Notes: generated by a model from the sequence alone, not told the origin. Shown: positions 32,061 through 42,443, numbered from the stretch's first letter. The stretch: 64,000 nucleotides of DNA from SAR202 cluster bacterium (GCA_016872515.1 VGZR01000012.1:1-64000), one strand, 5' to 3'. Made by a program: numbers and translations.

Positions 32061-35000
32061 TTACGGCACCAGTGTACCGTTCGCGGTGGCGTACACCCAG
32101 TAGGACTTGCCTACCTGAACGTTCGCGGTCACAGCAACCCACTTCCCGTTCAGGGTGTCGAAGGTGTAAATCCTCGACGTGGTCAGACCACTGAAGTAAG
32201 TGCCAACGGCGATATTATCGCCAGCCATCTTGTCGCCAGTCGTGTCAATCACAGGCACGAGGTTCCAACCCTTCATGATGTTAACCGCGGGCGGCTGGAC
32301 AGGCGTCTCACCCGTGGCAGCGCCACCAGCCATTCGCGGGATGAGTGTGCTGATCGCCTGGAACGTGTCCGTGCTCACCCAGTAGCCGAGCTTCGGATCG
32401 ATGGCCGTCAACGTGCCGGTGAAGGCCGTAAACGTGCCATCGTCCTTGCGGGTGCGGGTAGCGACCTTCCAGCGGGCCGCGCTGCTCGAATCGTAGGCCA
32501 TCACCACCGTGACCGGGGTATTGCCGATGACCGCGTCAATGGCAGCGTTGGCAGGAGTACCCGGGAAGCTGATCATGTTCCAGCCCGGGTTCAAGGGCAG
32601 GCTGAACGCCGCCCGATCATTGATCTTGAAGGTATGTGTGAAGGTCTTGGTATTGCCGGCCACGTCCTTGGCATCCACGACCACGGTGTGGCTCCCGACC
32701 GTCAGTCCGCCAGCCGCTTTGTACAGGAACTGGATGTTGTCCACCGAGGAAACCATGGAGGTAATGTCGCTCCCATCCAAGGTAACCTTGGTGAGTGTCA
32801 CAGTGCCATTATTGTCAAGGTCTGTGCCAGCCGCGATGGCGTCGTAGTCTGCCTGGGCTGCTGGTACAACGTTTGCCCCAGCGGAGTTCAAGCCGTACTC
32901 AAGACCTTCGTTCGCGAAGTTGATGGAGACGACAGCGTTCCGGTCGTCCACGCCAGCAGCTGCCGGCAGGAACGTCGGCGCCGGCAAGCCCTTGTCAACC
33001 TCGAAGAGAATCAGGCCACCAAGACTCAGGGCCGAGACCGTGCTCCCGCCCGCGGTGCTAATATTCGCGGCCGAGTTCAGGTCAGAAGCCTGAGCAAACA
33101 CGCTGTAGAGACCAGAGTCGGCGGGCGAAGCCTCGGCACTGAAAGTCTTCGGGCCACCGGTGAAAACCAGCGCGGTGCTTGTCACGCCAGCGGTGTGTAG
33201 CGTACCTACCCGAACCGTAGTGATTGTCAGGTTGGTTGCGTTTTCGTTTGAGGTGATCTGGATGCTCACCTTGGTGTTGGTCACCGGACGGGTCGCAGTG
33301 CCGACCGCTACAGTCAGGGCCGGGGCGATGCCGTCGGTGGACGGGTCAACGCTGACTGGAATGGTCATTTCGTTGCCCGCAACATCCTTGATGCTCCCCA
33401 CCACCTCAACCTTGGGCCGGTCACTTGGGGCCAGGGCACCGACCGTAAGGAAGACCGACTTCGGGGCGCCTGCGAAGGCCTCGGCGGTCACTGGCGTGCT
33501 GCCAGCAACCTTGAAGTCGCTAGCCGTCACGGTCGAAGCGTCGATGGCCTCGGTAAATTCGACCCTGATGCTCGTGTTCTTCCCGTTCGACGGATCGTTA
33601 TTGGTCTTGTTGGTGGCGGCCGACGTCGTGTCCCAGAATGAGCCGGTCGTTGCCGGATTGGTCGTCGCCAAAGCTGGCGCCGTTCGGTCAATCTTGATAG
33701 AGAACGGTTGGCAACCCTTTACGCTCCCACTGGTGCCCGGCGTCAGACCCACTGTGGTACCGAGCGCGATGAAGGCATCGGCATCGCACGGGTTAGCCAC
33801 GCCTGCGGCCGTGGAGGGTTCCCGGTCAGTCACACCACTGTTGCCTGCGTTGTCCGTGCCGATGATCCACCAGTACACCGTCTGGTCGGAGGCGAGGGTG
33901 GCGGTGATGCGCTGCCTGATACTGAAGCCGCCGGTAATCGCGGTCTTATCCGCCGTCGCGACCGAGATGCCCTCGAAGGTGGTAGCATCGATCGTGCCGT
34001 CGGCATTCGTGTCCCGGCCAAACCACACAAGGATGGACCCTGTGTTGACACCTGAATCCGCATCCGTGATGTCGCCCCAAACTGTCGGTTGAAGGACAGT
34101 AGATGCCGCGCCCTCGGCTGGGCTGAAGTTCCCGAAGCTCGGGGCAGTCGTCTCAGCCTTTATGGTGGCCGACCTGGTAACCGTGGAGCCGGTTGCGCCG
34201 TCCACATAGCTCACAAGGATGGTATCCGCAGTGTTGATCTTGAGGTCGCCGACGCTCCAAGTGTTGTCGGCGATTCTGGTAGAAGTGGCCGCAGGGCTTC
34301 CGGCGGATTGGTTGCTCGGATTCTCCCCAGCGGTGCACTGGCCCGCCGTTGTCGTCAGACAGGTGGCGGTGCTGGTAGACGCGGTGCTGCGAAGCCGCAG
34401 GGTCCCGCGGAAGATGCCGGTGTTGGAGCCGGTCTCTTCAAGTACCACGTTGATGCCCGCCGCGTCGGCGTCGCTGGCGACCTTGACCGATCCGAGGCCG
34501 CTGCTCGCCGTTCGGTTGACGGCGCCCTTCCGGTAGACGAGGCGAACCACATCGCCATCGCTGCCGGTCAGAATGTTCTTGTCGTCGGTGCCGTGGCTGT
34601 TAGTGCACCGGATAGTGATGATTCCGTTCACGCCATCGACAATCGAGACGCCCAGTCCCAGAAGGGATACGTCAACGGCGGCTCCCGTCTCGCTAACGAA
34701 GCCTATGTCGGCGCCGGTGAGGACACCATCGCCGTTCCTGTCCAGGATAGGCGCAGTGATGGGCGCGCTGGACGTTGCGGCTGGGACGCCGGTGGAGGTG
34801 CTCGTTGTTGAAGTGAACTGATCGAGTACCACGTTTTCGCTCTGGGCACACTCGAGATAGACCAGCACAGTTGTGTCCACACCCGTGTTCAGGTCTGCGT
34901 CCGTGACTTCAAGCAGGACGTTGCCGCCCTGCTTGACCCAGGTCACCACCTTCGTGGTGTCGGCCGAGTTTGGGAAGCGCTGCGTGGCGTCCGCGCCGAA

Positions 35001-35078
35001 GACCGGCACGACGACCAGCAGCGTCACCAGCACAGCCAGTGCACTGAGGACGATTGCGATCCGTTGCTTGCTATTCAC
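32061..35078 (-). CDS. Large S-layer-like surface protein with Ig-like domains
   Basis: A 1005-residue exported protein. The signal peptide is residues 1-29 (IVLSALAVLVTLLVVVPVFG). Acidic, Thr/Ser/Ala-rich beta domains follow, including a Big_5/SbsA-like unit (VEFTEAIDASTVTASDFKV) in the middle. Two GWN motifs occur near the C-terminus (LNPGWNMISFPG and MKGWNLVPVID), a repeat typical of Chloroflexota surface proteins. No C-terminal membrane helix is seen, so it may form or attach to an S-layer by other means. Two strong TTGACA promoters upstream suggest high expression, as expected for an S-layer protein. A terminator follows. Confidence 0.8.
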   Translation of the reverse strand: MNSKQRIAIVLSALAVLVTLLVVVPVFGADATQRFPNSADTTKVVTWVKQGGNVLLEVTDADLNTGVDTTVLVYLECAQSENVVLDQFTSTTSTSTGVPAATSSAPITAPILDRNGDGVLTGADIGFVSETGAAVDVSLLGLGVSIVDGVNGIITIRCTNSHGTDDKNILTGSDGDVVRLVYRKGAVNRTASSGLGSVKVASDADAAGINVVLEETGSNTGIFRGTLRLRSTASTSTATCLTTTAGQCTAGENPSNQSAGSPAATSTRIADNTWSVGDLKINTADTILVSYVDGATGSTVTRSATIKAETTAPSFGNFSPAEGAASTVLQPTVWGDITDADSGVNTGSILVWFGRDTNADGTIDATTFEGISVATADKTAITGGFSIRQRITATLASDQTVYWWIIGTDNAGNSGVTDREPSTAAGVANPCDADAFIALGTTVGLTPGTSGSVKGCQPFSIKIDRTAPALATTNPATTGSFWDTTSAATNKTNNDPSNGKNTSIRVEFTEAIDASTVTASDFKVAGSTPVTAEAFAGAPKSVFLTVGALAPSDRPKVEVVGSIKDVAGNEMTIPVSVDPSTDGIAPALTVAVGTATRPVTNTKVSIQITSNENATNLTITTVRVGTLHTAGVTSTALVFTGGPKTFSAEASPADSGLYSVFAQASDLNSAANISTAGGSTVSALSLGGLILFEVDKGLPAPTFLPAAAGVDDRNAVVSINFANEGLEYGLNSAGANVVPAAQADYDAIAAGTDLDNNGTVTLTKVTLDGSDITSMVSSVDNIQFLYKAAGGLTVGSHTVVVDAKDVAGNTKTFTHTFKINDRAAFSLPLNPGWNMISFPGTPANAAIDAVIGNTPVTVVMAYDSSSAARWKVATRTRKDDGTFTAFTGTLTAIDPKLGYWVSTDTFQAISTLIPRMAGGAATGETPVQPPAVNIMKGWNLVPVIDTTGDKMAGDNIAVGTYFSGLTTSRIYTFDTLNGKWVAVTANVQVGKSYWVYATANGTLVP

Positions 35079-35247
35079 TGCCTACCCCCTTGTCTTTCCT
35101 GGCTTCTTTAAGCCTTTGGATACTTTATGAGTGCCTACCGACATGACAATGGGCGCACTCCGCGCGCCCAAGTGAACCGAGTTGTTATGTATGACGGCCT
35201 CCGACCTTGAAAAGTTCCGTGGCCGTTCCAGACCGTTCTGGGAATGA

Positions 35248-35277
35248 TTTGTACACCATGGCCATTTCCCTTGTCAA
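35248..35277 (-). promoter_or_regulatory. Sigma-70 promoter P2 of the surface protein gene
   Basis: On the - strand TTGACA (35277-35272), an 18-base spacer, TACAAA (35253-35248). It leaves a leader of about 160 bases before ATG 35078. Confidence 0.6.
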
Positions 35278-35359
35278 GGTCTAGAAGGCGTGGCTCGGAG
35301 CCAAATGCCCCTTGCTACACGCCTTACTCCCTGGCCACAGATGCGGGCCACTGGCCGAA

Positions 35360-35388
35360 ACTATAGAGGAGACCCAAACCATTGTCAA
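35360..35388 (-). promoter_or_regulatory. Sigma-70 promoter P1 of the surface protein gene
   Basis: On the - strand TTGACA (35388-35383), a 17-base spacer, TATAGT (35365-35360): near-consensus. Together with P2 it lies in the 371-base gap between rho and the surface protein gene, which otherwise holds no gene. Confidence 0.75.
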
Positions 35389-35449
35389 TAAGAGAACAAC
35401 CCCCCTTATCTACGAAATCCTGTTTATTCACCCGGCTGTTAGCTGTCCT

Positions 35450-36724
35450 TTAGATGTCCTTGCCCAGTGTGGCCAGGAACTCAGCGTTGTCTTTGGTCTT
35501 GCGCAGCCGCTCCAACACCTTCTCCGTGGCTTCGTGAGCGTTCATCGAGTCCGACGTGACCATGGTCACCATGCGGCGTAGCAGCCAGACTTGCTTGAGG
35601 GTGATTTCATCCAACAACAACTCCTCGCGCCGGGTGCCGCTGCGGCCGATGTCTATGGCGGGGTAGATGCGCCGCTCCGCCAGCCGGCGGTCCAGGTGCA
35701 CTTCCATATTGCCCGTGCCCTTGAACTCTTCGTAGATCACATCGTCCATGCGGCTGCCCGTGTCAACCAGGCACGCCGCCAGGATGGTGAGGCTGCCGCC
35801 CTCTTCTGTATTGCGTGCGGCGCCGAAGAACTTCTTCGGCGGATACAGGGCCACAGGGTCTATGCCGCCGGAGAGGGTGCGCCCGCTGGTGGGCACGGCC
35901 AGGTTGTAGGCGCGGGTCAGGCGTGTGATGCTGTCCAGCAGGATGCACACGTCGCGCCCGGCCTCCACCAGCCGCTTGGCCCGCTCCAGGACCAGCTCCG
36001 CGACCCGGCAGTGGTCCTCCACAGGCTCGTCGAACGTCGAGCTGAACACCTCGCCCTTCACCGACCGCTTCATGTCCGTCACCTCTTCCGGGCGTTCACC
36101 GATGAGCGCGACCATGAGGTGGATGTCGGGACAGTTGATGGCAACGCCATGGGCTATCTGTTTGAGCAGGGTCGTCTTGCCCGCCTTGGGCGGCGAGACG
36201 ATCATGCCGCGCTGTCCACGCCCGACGGGTGCGAGAATGTCCATCAAGCGGGTGGACGGGTTGCTCCGGTCGGTTTCGAGTTTGATGAGCTTGTTGGGGA
36301 AGATGGGCGTGAGGTTCTCGAAGTGGGGCCGACTTCGGGACGTGTCGGCATCCTGCCCGTTGACCACCTCGACTCGTACGAGTCCGAAATAGCGCTCGCC
36401 GTCCTTCGGAGGCCGCACCTGGCCCGCGACCTCGTCGCCGGTCCGCAGCCCGAAGCGCCGGATCTGCGACTGGGAGACGTACACGTCGCCCGAACCCTGG
36501 TGCGAACTGTCGTGCCGCAGGAACCCATACCCATCGTTCACGATGGACAGGATGCCCCTGACCTGGATCGCTCCGTTGCGCTCCGAGTAGGCCTGCAAGA
36601 CCTTGGTGAGAAGCTCATGCTTCTTCATCACGACCCCGTTCTCAGGCACGCCTAACTCGGTGGCGAGCCTTCTCAGGTCCTCCTCCGATAGTTTCTGTAC
36701 GTCCAACAAGTTGATCGGATCCAT
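35450..36724 (-). CDS. rho: Transcription termination factor Rho
   Basis: A 424-residue hexameric RNA helicase. An N-terminal helix bundle ([15 protein letters not shown]) precedes the cold-shock-like RNA-binding domain ([20 protein letters not shown]). The ATPase follows with Walker [11 protein letters not shown], Walker [13 protein letters not shown] and the R-loop [15 protein letters not shown]. It lacks the long N-terminal insertion found in some actinobacterial Rho proteins. It starts at ATG 36724 with GAGGGAG upstream. It is separated from the aldolase gene by about 230 bases without other features. Confidence 0.96.
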   Translation of the reverse strand: MDPINLLDVQKLSEEDLRRLATELGVPENGVVMKKHELLTKVLQAYSERNGAIQVRGILSIVNDGYGFLRHDSSHQGSGDVYVSQSQIRRFGLRTGDEVAGQVRPPKDGERYFGLVRVEVVNGQDADTSRSRPHFENLTPIFPNKLIKLETDRSNPSTRLMDILAPVGRGQRGMIVSPPKAGKTTLLKQIAHGVAINCPDIHLMVALIGERPEEVTDMKRSVKGEVFSSTFDEPVEDHCRVAELVLERAKRLVEAGRDVCILLDSITRLTRAYNLAVPTSGRTLSGGIDPVALYPPKKFFGAARNTEEGGSLTILAACLVDTGSRMDDVIYEEFKGTGNMEVHLDRRLAERRIYPAIDIGRSGTRREELLLDEITLKQVWLLRRMVTMVTSDSMNAHEATEKVLERLRKTKDNAEFLATLGKDI

Positions 36725-36955
36725 CGTCTCCCTCTATGCATTGCCCATCCGTCTGCCGGGCCTGGGCGGTGTTCATGTCCTCTCGGACGATACTTCTTAT
36801 GCTGTCGTGGTTGCGTTGCTATCGAACGAACGGTGGAGATGTGCGAACTGCCAGTGCCTCTAGACCAGTAAATACCGGATGGCTGGCATCGCGATGGTCT
36901 TTGGGTATCTTGGGGTTCGTGAGCGGGAAGGGTTACCTCAGGGTAAGGACGTGGT

Positions 36956-37615
36956 CTATTTCTTGGAGACCTTTTGCCAGTCCTGGGTGAACTTGGCCAG
37001 GCCAACGTCCGTGAGCGGATGGTGGGTCATCTGCGTGAGCACTTTGAAAGGAATGGTGGCGACGTGAGCACCTGCGCGCGCGGCCATCACGCAGTGCAAC
37101 GGGTGGCGGATGCTTGCAGCGAGCACTTGGGTCGAGATGCCGTGCTTCTTGAAGATCTCGGCGATGTCTGCCACCAACGCCATGCCGTCGTGGCCTTCGT
37201 CGTCGAGTCTGCCTACGAACGGGCTGACGTACACCGCGCCAGCCTGCGCGCCGAGCAGGGCCTGATTCACTGAAAAGCACAGCGTCTGATTGATCTTCAC
37301 GCCCTCTTTGGAGAGGTGGGCCATCGCCTGGAATCCCGCCGGGGTGCTTGGCAACTTGACCACCACATTCGTGTGCCACTGCGCAATCCCCCAGCCTTCC
37401 TCAATCATCGCCTCGGGTTCTAAACTCACGACTTCCACGGAGACAGGACCATCCACGATTTCGGCAATCTCAAGGACTGCCTTTTTGTAACCGCCCTGGG
37501 TGCCGATACCCTCTTTCGCGGCAAGCGAGGGGTTGGTGGTCACTCCAGAAACAACGCCGAGCTTAGCGGCTTGTCGGATTTCATCAACGTTGGCGGTATC
37601 GAGGAAGATGCGCAC
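36956..37615 (-). CDS. Transaldolase-like fructose-6-phosphate aldolase
   Basis: A 219-residue short transaldolase (TalC/Fsa group), a TIM barrel with a Schiff-base Lys in VVVKLPSTPAGFQAM (about residue 88). It begins MRIFLDTANVDEIRQAA and has GVTTNPSL and YVSPFVGRLDDEGHDG blocks. The start is GTG 37615 with AAGGAG nine bases upstream. Members of this size act either as transaldolases in the pentose phosphate pathway or as fructose-6-phosphate aldolases; sequence by eye does not separate them. Confidence 0.88.
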   Translation of the reverse strand: MRIFLDTANVDEIRQAAKLGVVSGVTTNPSLAAKEGIGTQGGYKKAVLEIAEIVDGPVSVEVVSLEPEAMIEEGWGIAQWHTNVVVKLPSTPAGFQAMAHLSKEGVKINQTLCFSVNQALLGAQAGAVYVSPFVGRLDDEGHDGMALVADIAEIFKKHGISTQVLAASIRHPLHCVMAARAGAHVATIPFKVLTQMTHHPLTDVGLAKFTQDWQKVSKK

Positions 37616-37693
37616 TGTGGGGACTCCTTTACCTTACCACATTTGTCAAAGGGCCACAATGCGCCTCACAAGCGCTTTGTGGCAGGTGTCTGG

Positions 37694-39334
37694 CTACTTC
37701 GCGTTCTCCAACGGCAAGACGTGCTGGCCGCCCTCGCGGAGCGTCCTCTTCGCGACGCCGATGAACTCGCGGAACAGTGGGTGGGGCCGGTTGGGCCTCG
37801 AAAGGAACTCAGGGTGGAACTGCACACCCAGCATGAACGACTGGCCCGACATCTCCATGATTTCGACGAGACGCCCATCGGGCGACAGCCCTGTCGGCCA
37901 AAGCCCTGCGGACTCGAGCTGTTCTCGGTAGGCGTTGTTCACTTCGAACCGGTGGCGGTGCCGCTCCTGCACCTGGGGCTTGTCGTACGCCCTTGCCGCG
38001 ATGGAGCCAGCAACCAGTCGGCACGGATACCCACCAAGCCGCATCGTCCCGCCTTTATGGGTGATGTGCCTCTGGTCAGGCATCATGTCTATCACAGGGT
38101 CAGGGGTGTGCGGGTCGAACTCCGTGGAGTTGGCTTTGGGTCTGTCCAATAGACTCCTGGCCGCCTCCACCACCATGACCTGCATGCCGAGACACAGCCC
38201 CAGATACGGAACTTTGTTGTCCCGCGCGTAGGTCACCGTGCGGATCATGCCCTCCACACCGCGCGGTCCGAACCCGCCCGGCACCACGATGCCGCTGACG
38301 GACTGGAGGAACGAGTCTGGGCCTTCGACCTCCACCTGCTCCGACGGTACCCAGGACAGCTCGATGTCCAGGTCGTGAGACAGCCCGGCATGGTGCAGAG
38401 CTTCTTTAACCGAGATGTACGAGTCCCTCAGGTCAACGTACTTGCCGACGACGGCGATGGGGAGCCGCTTCTTCGGCCGTTTGATGGCTTCCACCATCTC
38501 CCGCCATTGGGTCATGTCTCGCTCCGGCGTGCCTAGCCCAAGCCCTGCGATGATGAGGTCTCCCAGCCCCTCCTGTTCAAGTATCAGCGGAACCTCATAC
38601 ACTGTAGGCACCGTCGGCAAGGCCACAACAGCAGGCCGAGGGACGTCGCAGAACACCGAGATCTTCTTCTTGATGTCATCGTCCACCGGGTGGTCGCTCC
38701 GGCAGATGATGGCGTCCGGCTGGATGCCGATGCTGCGCAGCTCCCGGACACTGTGCTGAGTTGGCTTCGTCTTGAGTTCTCCCGTGGAAGCGATGTACGG
38801 CAGCAGGGACACGTGGATATAGAAAACGTTGTCCTTGCCTACCTCGTTGCGCATCTGCCGGATGGCTTCCAAAAACGGCAGGCCCTCGATGTCGCCGACC
38901 GTGCCACCGACCTCCACCACGATGACCTGCGCCTCCGATTCCCGCGCCAGATTCAGCATGCGACGCTTGATGGCATCGGTGACGTGGGGGATGGCCTGGA
39001 TGGTCCCACCCAGGAACTCGCCCCTGCGCTCCTTGGCGATGAGTTCGCTGTAGATCTGGCCGGCGGTCAGATTGGAGGACTTGGTCAGGTCCATGTCGAT
39101 GAACCGCTCGTAGTGGCCCAAGTCCAGGTCGGTCTCACCCCCATCAGTGGTGACGAACACCTCACCATGCTGGTAGGGCGACATCGTGCCGGGGTCAACA
39201 TTGAGATAGGGGTCGAGTTTGAGGACCGAAACCGAGACGCCGCGGCTCTTGAGGATACGTCCGATGGACGCGACGCTGATGCCTTTGCCAACTGAACTGA
39301 CGACGCCGCCGGTGACGAAGATGAACTTAGTCAT
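37694..39334 (-). CDS. pyrG: CTP synthase
   Basis: A 546-residue enzyme that aminates UTP to CTP. The N-terminal synthase domain begins TKFIFVTGGVVSSVGKG; the C-terminal class I glutaminase domain has GGFGPRG, the nucleophile in LGLCLGMQ, and the His/Glu pair in GVQFHPEFLSRP. The frame is open 12 codons upstream, but ATG 39334 is the universal start. A strong promoter about 210 bases upstream leaves an unusually long leader. Confidence 0.96.
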   Translation of the reverse strand: MTKFIFVTGGVVSSVGKGISVASIGRILKSRGVSVSVLKLDPYLNVDPGTMSPYQHGEVFVTTDGGETDLDLGHYERFIDMDLTKSSNLTAGQIYSELIAKERRGEFLGGTIQAIPHVTDAIKRRMLNLARESEAQVIVVEVGGTVGDIEGLPFLEAIRQMRNEVGKDNVFYIHVSLLPYIASTGELKTKPTQHSVRELRSIGIQPDAIICRSDHPVDDDIKKKISVFCDVPRPAVVALPTVPTVYEVPLILEQEGLGDLIIAGLGLGTPERDMTQWREMVEAIKRPKKRLPIAVVGKYVDLRDSYISVKEALHHAGLSHDLDIELSWVPSEQVEVEGPDSFLQSVSGIVVPGGFGPRGVEGMIRTVTYARDNKVPYLGLCLGMQVMVVEAARSLLDRPKANSTEFDPHTPDPVIDMMPDQRHITHKGGTMRLGGYPCRLVAGSIAARAYDKPQVQERHRHRFEVNNAYREQLESAGLWPTGLSPDGRLVEIMEMSGQSFMLGVQFHPEFLSRPNRPHPLFREFIGVAKRTLREGGQHVLPLENAK

Positions 39335-39549
39335 GTGCGGCTTTTCCTGCGGGATGGCTGAGGGCAACAAGACCCATGCCTGAGTCTAACGGCACGTGGG
39401 GCGAAACGCACACTGGAGAAAGTGGGTATCCGGTAAGAGAAGGGGATATACGCGGGTCCGAGGCCGCCGTTGTGTCCGGATAGGACTGTAGGGGAACCGG
39501 CTAGGGTCGGATAGACCAACTTCCTACTGCTCGTCGGATGGGCTGGCGC

Positions 39550-39579
39550 AGTATATCCATCTGGCGCTTGAACTGTCAA
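39550..39579 (-). promoter_or_regulatory. Sigma-70 promoter of pyrG
   Basis: On the - strand TTGACA (39579-39574), an 18-base spacer, TATACT (39555-39550). It gives a leader of about 210 bases to ATG 39334. In the 337-base gap nothing else was recognised; no standard pyrimidine leader could be identified. Confidence 0.7.
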
Positions 39580-39671
39580 ACGGCCACGCGCCCGTCAACA
39601 CGCGCCACGAGGCCATTCTGGCAAATCTGAGGGCATCTTTTCAAGAGAAAACACGACGAACGTCCAGAGGT

Positions 39672-40610
39672 ATGATGTGCAGGCCGGTCCATAGATACCC
39701 CGATGAAATCCTTCGGAGTAAGCGAGTGGGCATAACCGTCATCCCCGCCTACAGAGTCGTCAGTACCCTTGCGCGCAAGGCTCATGGCATGCCTTTCGAG
39801 CAAGCCGCGGACTCCATGGAGCAGGGATTGCGGGAGTACGTGCGCAGCCTGCTTTCCATGCTCCACCCTTCCATCATGGAGTTGGGCGAGCGTTCCGCGG
39901 TGACCCAACTGGGAGACCCTGATCCTGATGTTCTCCTGACTGCCCTTGCCAAGTTGGACGAGGGCGACCCCAAGACGATCGTGGAACAGGCTTTGGACCG
40001 ATGTGCCGCCGCGCTCCCGAGACCCGATCTCAACGCGCGGGTATTTCTCTTCCCTGGCGACGGCGACAGCAAGGTCCTAGTCCGACAAATGAACGGTGTT
40101 CTCGCCTTCAGCCTCGGTTCCCAGGCCATGGCAGTCTTCCTATGGCCGACGGAGGGCTGGCAGCAATGGCTTAGATACACCGTCACCCACGAGTACGTTC
40201 ATCTGGTGCGCAACATGCTCTTCCCAAGAAGCCCGGCCGGCGGCCGTCTGTTGTATATCAAGACGCAGACGCCCGAAACGCTCTTGGATGCAATGGTGGC
40301 CGAGGGGCTGGCCGACCGTTTCGCCGTCGGCTTGTATCCGGAGATGCGCCCTCCTTGGACCCACGCCCTCAGCGATGAGCAGACGCGGCATATCTGGCCG
40401 AAGGTCCGTCGCCGGCTCGGAGCGGCCGATATCAGCGAAATACGCCGCTTGCTCTTCGGGGACAACGACCGCATCCCGTTGTGGACGGGCTACACCTTCG
40501 GCTACCGTATGGTGGACAGCTACCTGGAGCATCATCCCGGCTCGAGGCCCGCCAACCTGGTGGGCACCCCCGGGAAAACCGTCTTCGAGGAGTCCGGCCT
40601 GCCGCTCTAG
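39672..40610 (+). CDS. DUF2268-type putative zinc-dependent protease
   Basis: A 312-residue soluble protein with VTHEYVHLVRN, an HExxH zinc motif at about residues 177-181, and LLDAMVAEGLADRFAVGLYP about 35 residues later, giving the third ligand and the EGLAD block of DUF2268 predicted Zn-proteases. The C-terminus GYRMVDSYLEHHP also fits the family. No signal peptide is seen. The N-terminus is uncertain: ATG 39672, ATG 39675 and later GTG codons are possible, and none has a strong ribosome site. Its stop shares CTAG with the convergent aminotransferase gene. Confidence 0.75.
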   Translation: MMCRPVHRYPDEILRSKRVGITVIPAYRVVSTLARKAHGMPFEQAADSMEQGLREYVRSLLSMLHPSIMELGERSAVTQLGDPDPDVLLTALAKLDEGDPKTIVEQALDRCAAALPRPDLNARVFLFPGDGDSKVLVRQMNGVLAFSLGSQAMAVFLWPTEGWQQWLRYTVTHEYVHLVRNMLFPRSPAGGRLLYIKTQTPETLLDAMVAEGLADRFAVGLYPEMRPPWTHALSDEQTRHIWPKVRRRLGAADISEIRRLLFGDNDRIPLWTGYTFGYRMVDSYLEHHPGSRPANLVGTPGKTVFEESGLPL

Positions 40611-41488
40611 CCCTGCGAGGCTGCCCCGCCACCGCCGAACCCGGCCTGCTCCAGCGACTGCCGCATGAAGTCCACGCCAACAACCTGCTTCCACGCCTCC
40701 AGCAGCCTATGCGTCACAGGCCCTCCGGCGCTGCCCTTGATGCGCAGCCCATTCACCGAGGCGACCGGCACCATGCAGAAGCGCGTGCCGGTCACAAAGG
40801 CCTCGTCCGCGTCATATACATCCGAGAGGCTGTAGTCCCCTTCGTCCACGGGGATGGCCAGCGACTCCGCTAGCTCCAAGACGGTCTCCATGCTGATGCC
40901 GGCCAGCACGTTCCTGCGGTCAGGAAGATCGATATGGCCACCCCGGACAAACATGAAGTTCCCTCCCTGGCACTCGGTGATGTTGCCCTCGGCGTCCATC
41001 ATCAACGGGAAGGAGAGCGCCCCCCTGCTCAGGTCTTGGGCCTTGGGCGGCACGGCGTACGTCACCGGCGTGACGATGCGCACCCCGCGGGAGTAGCTGG
41101 CCGCGTACAGACCCAAGTCGAGGAATTGGCAGTACACCACCACGTTGGCCACCGAACCTTGTGGCGTGCCCGGACGCGGGCTGACGATCTGGGTGACAAG
41201 GAACTCTTCGCCCTGCTTAAGGTGTGGCAGATTCGCCTCCAGCACCTTGCCGGTCGTCGCCGCCATCTCCTCCGGCGTCATGCCCGCATCCAGTTTGGTG
41301 TAGGTCAGACCGCGGTAAAGCCTGGCTAGGTGGGCGTCCAGCTTGAAAATCCTACCGCTGAAGGTACGCTCGTTGTCGTAGAACCCGCCCACCGACTGGA
41401 AGCCTGCCTGCTTCATCTCCTCGGCGGCCTGACTCTGCGGCATGAATCTGCCATTAAAGAAGGCGAGCAGGTCGGGCCGTTGCGTCAT
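40607..41488 (-). CDS. Class IV aminotransferase-like protein with shortened active-site segment
   Basis: A 293-residue protein of the branched-chain/D-amino-acid aminotransferase fold. FFNGRFMPQSQA, VGGFYDNERTFSGRIFKLDAHL and ITECQGGNFMFVRGG fit the family. In normal members the PLP Lys lies about 36 residues before the conserved E of the (T/S)E motif. Here the segment PPKAQDLSRGALSFPLMMDA leaves only about 24 residues, so a helix of roughly 12 residues appears deleted next to or including the catalytic Lys. It may be inactive, or a lyase variant. It follows sucD after 67 bases. Confidence 0.7.
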   Translation of the reverse strand: MTQRPDLLAFFNGRFMPQSQAAEEMKQAGFQSVGGFYDNERTFSGRIFKLDAHLARLYRGLTYTKLDAGMTPEEMAATTGKVLEANLPHLKQGEEFLVTQIVSPRPGTPQGSVANVVVYCQFLDLGLYAASYSRGVRIVTPVTYAVPPKAQDLSRGALSFPLMMDAEGNITECQGGNFMFVRGGHIDLPDRRNVLAGISMETVLELAESLAIPVDEGDYSLSDVYDADEAFVTGTRFCMVPVASVNGLRIKGSAGGPVTHRLLEAWKQVVGVDFMRQSLEQAGFGGGGAASQG

Positions 41489-41555
41489 GTCTCTTGTGCT
41501 TCCAACTCCTGCCCACCACCACGTCGCGGTTGCCGCCCGACGTCAGGTACGCTGC

Positions 41556-42443
41556 CTACTTCTTCTTGTCCGTCACAAGCTCTTGAGCCGTCCGGCCGAT
41601 GTCCCCCGGCGAGGGGATGATGGCCGCGCCAGCGGCACGGAGCGCTTTCATCTTCTCGTCCGCCTTGGCCGCCGCTCCCGTGATGATGGCGCCGGCGTGT
41701 CCCATCCGGCGTCCGGGCGGCGCACTCTGGCCGACGATGAGGGCCGCGACAGGCTTCTTGAAGTGGCCCTTGATGTACTCCGCCGCCTCCTGCTCCTTCG
41801 AGCCTCCGATCTCGCCGATGAGCACCACCGCATCTGTCTCCGCATCATCGTTGAACCGCCGCAGCACGTCCACGAAGTCGGTCCCACTGACCGGGTCGCC
41901 GCCGATGCCCACAACCGTGGACTGGCCGATGCCCATGGCTGTAAGTTGGCCGACGGCTTCGTAGCTGAGCGTCCCGCTCCGCGAGACCACGCCGATGCGT
42001 CCCGCTTTGTGGATGTGCCCGGGCATGATGCCTACCTTGCACTTCCCGCCCGGCGAGATGAGGCCGGGGCAGTTCGGCCCTATCAGCGCCACTCCGTTGC
42101 GCCGCGCGTAGTCCACCACCTTCACCGAGTCGAGCACCGGCACCCCCTCGGTGATGCACACCACGGTCTTGATACTCGCATCCATCGCCTCCGCGATGGC
42201 ATCGGCGGCAAAGGCAGGCGGCACTACCACCAGGGAGACGTTGGCTTTCGTCTCGGCCACCGCCTGCTCCACGGTATTGAAGACCTTCACCGTCTCATCG
42301 AACATGGTGCCGCCGCGCCCAGGAGTCACGCCAGACACCAGGTTCGTCCCGTACTCCTTGCAACGCTTGGCATGGAAGCTGCCCTCTTTGCCCGTGATGC
42401 CCTGGACAAGCAGACGCGTGTTCTTGTCAACCAGAATGCTCAA
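41556..42443 (-). CDS. sucD: Succinate-CoA ligase alpha subunit
   Basis: A 295-residue subunit with a CoA-binding Rossmann domain ([16 protein letters not shown]) and the phosphohistidine in GHAGAIITG near residue 240. NCPGLISPG and [12 protein letters not shown] are the other signature blocks. It pairs with SucC to interconvert succinyl-CoA and succinate with NDP/NTP in the TCA cycle. It starts at ATG 42443, 15 bases after the sucC stop. Confidence 0.95.
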   Translation of the reverse strand: MSILVDKNTRLLVQGITGKEGSFHAKRCKEYGTNLVSGVTPGRGGTMFDETVKVFNTVEQAVAETKANVSLVVVPPAFAADAIAEAMDASIKTVVCITEGVPVLDSVKVVDYARRNGVALIGPNCPGLISPGGKCKVGIMPGHIHKAGRIGVVSRSGTLSYEAVGQLTAMGIGQSTVVGIGGDPVSGTDFVDVLRRFNDDAETDAVVLIGEIGGSKEQEAAEYIKGHFKKPVAALIVGQSAPPGRRMGHAGAIITGAAAKADEKMKALRAAGAAIIPSPGDIGRTAQELVTDKKK

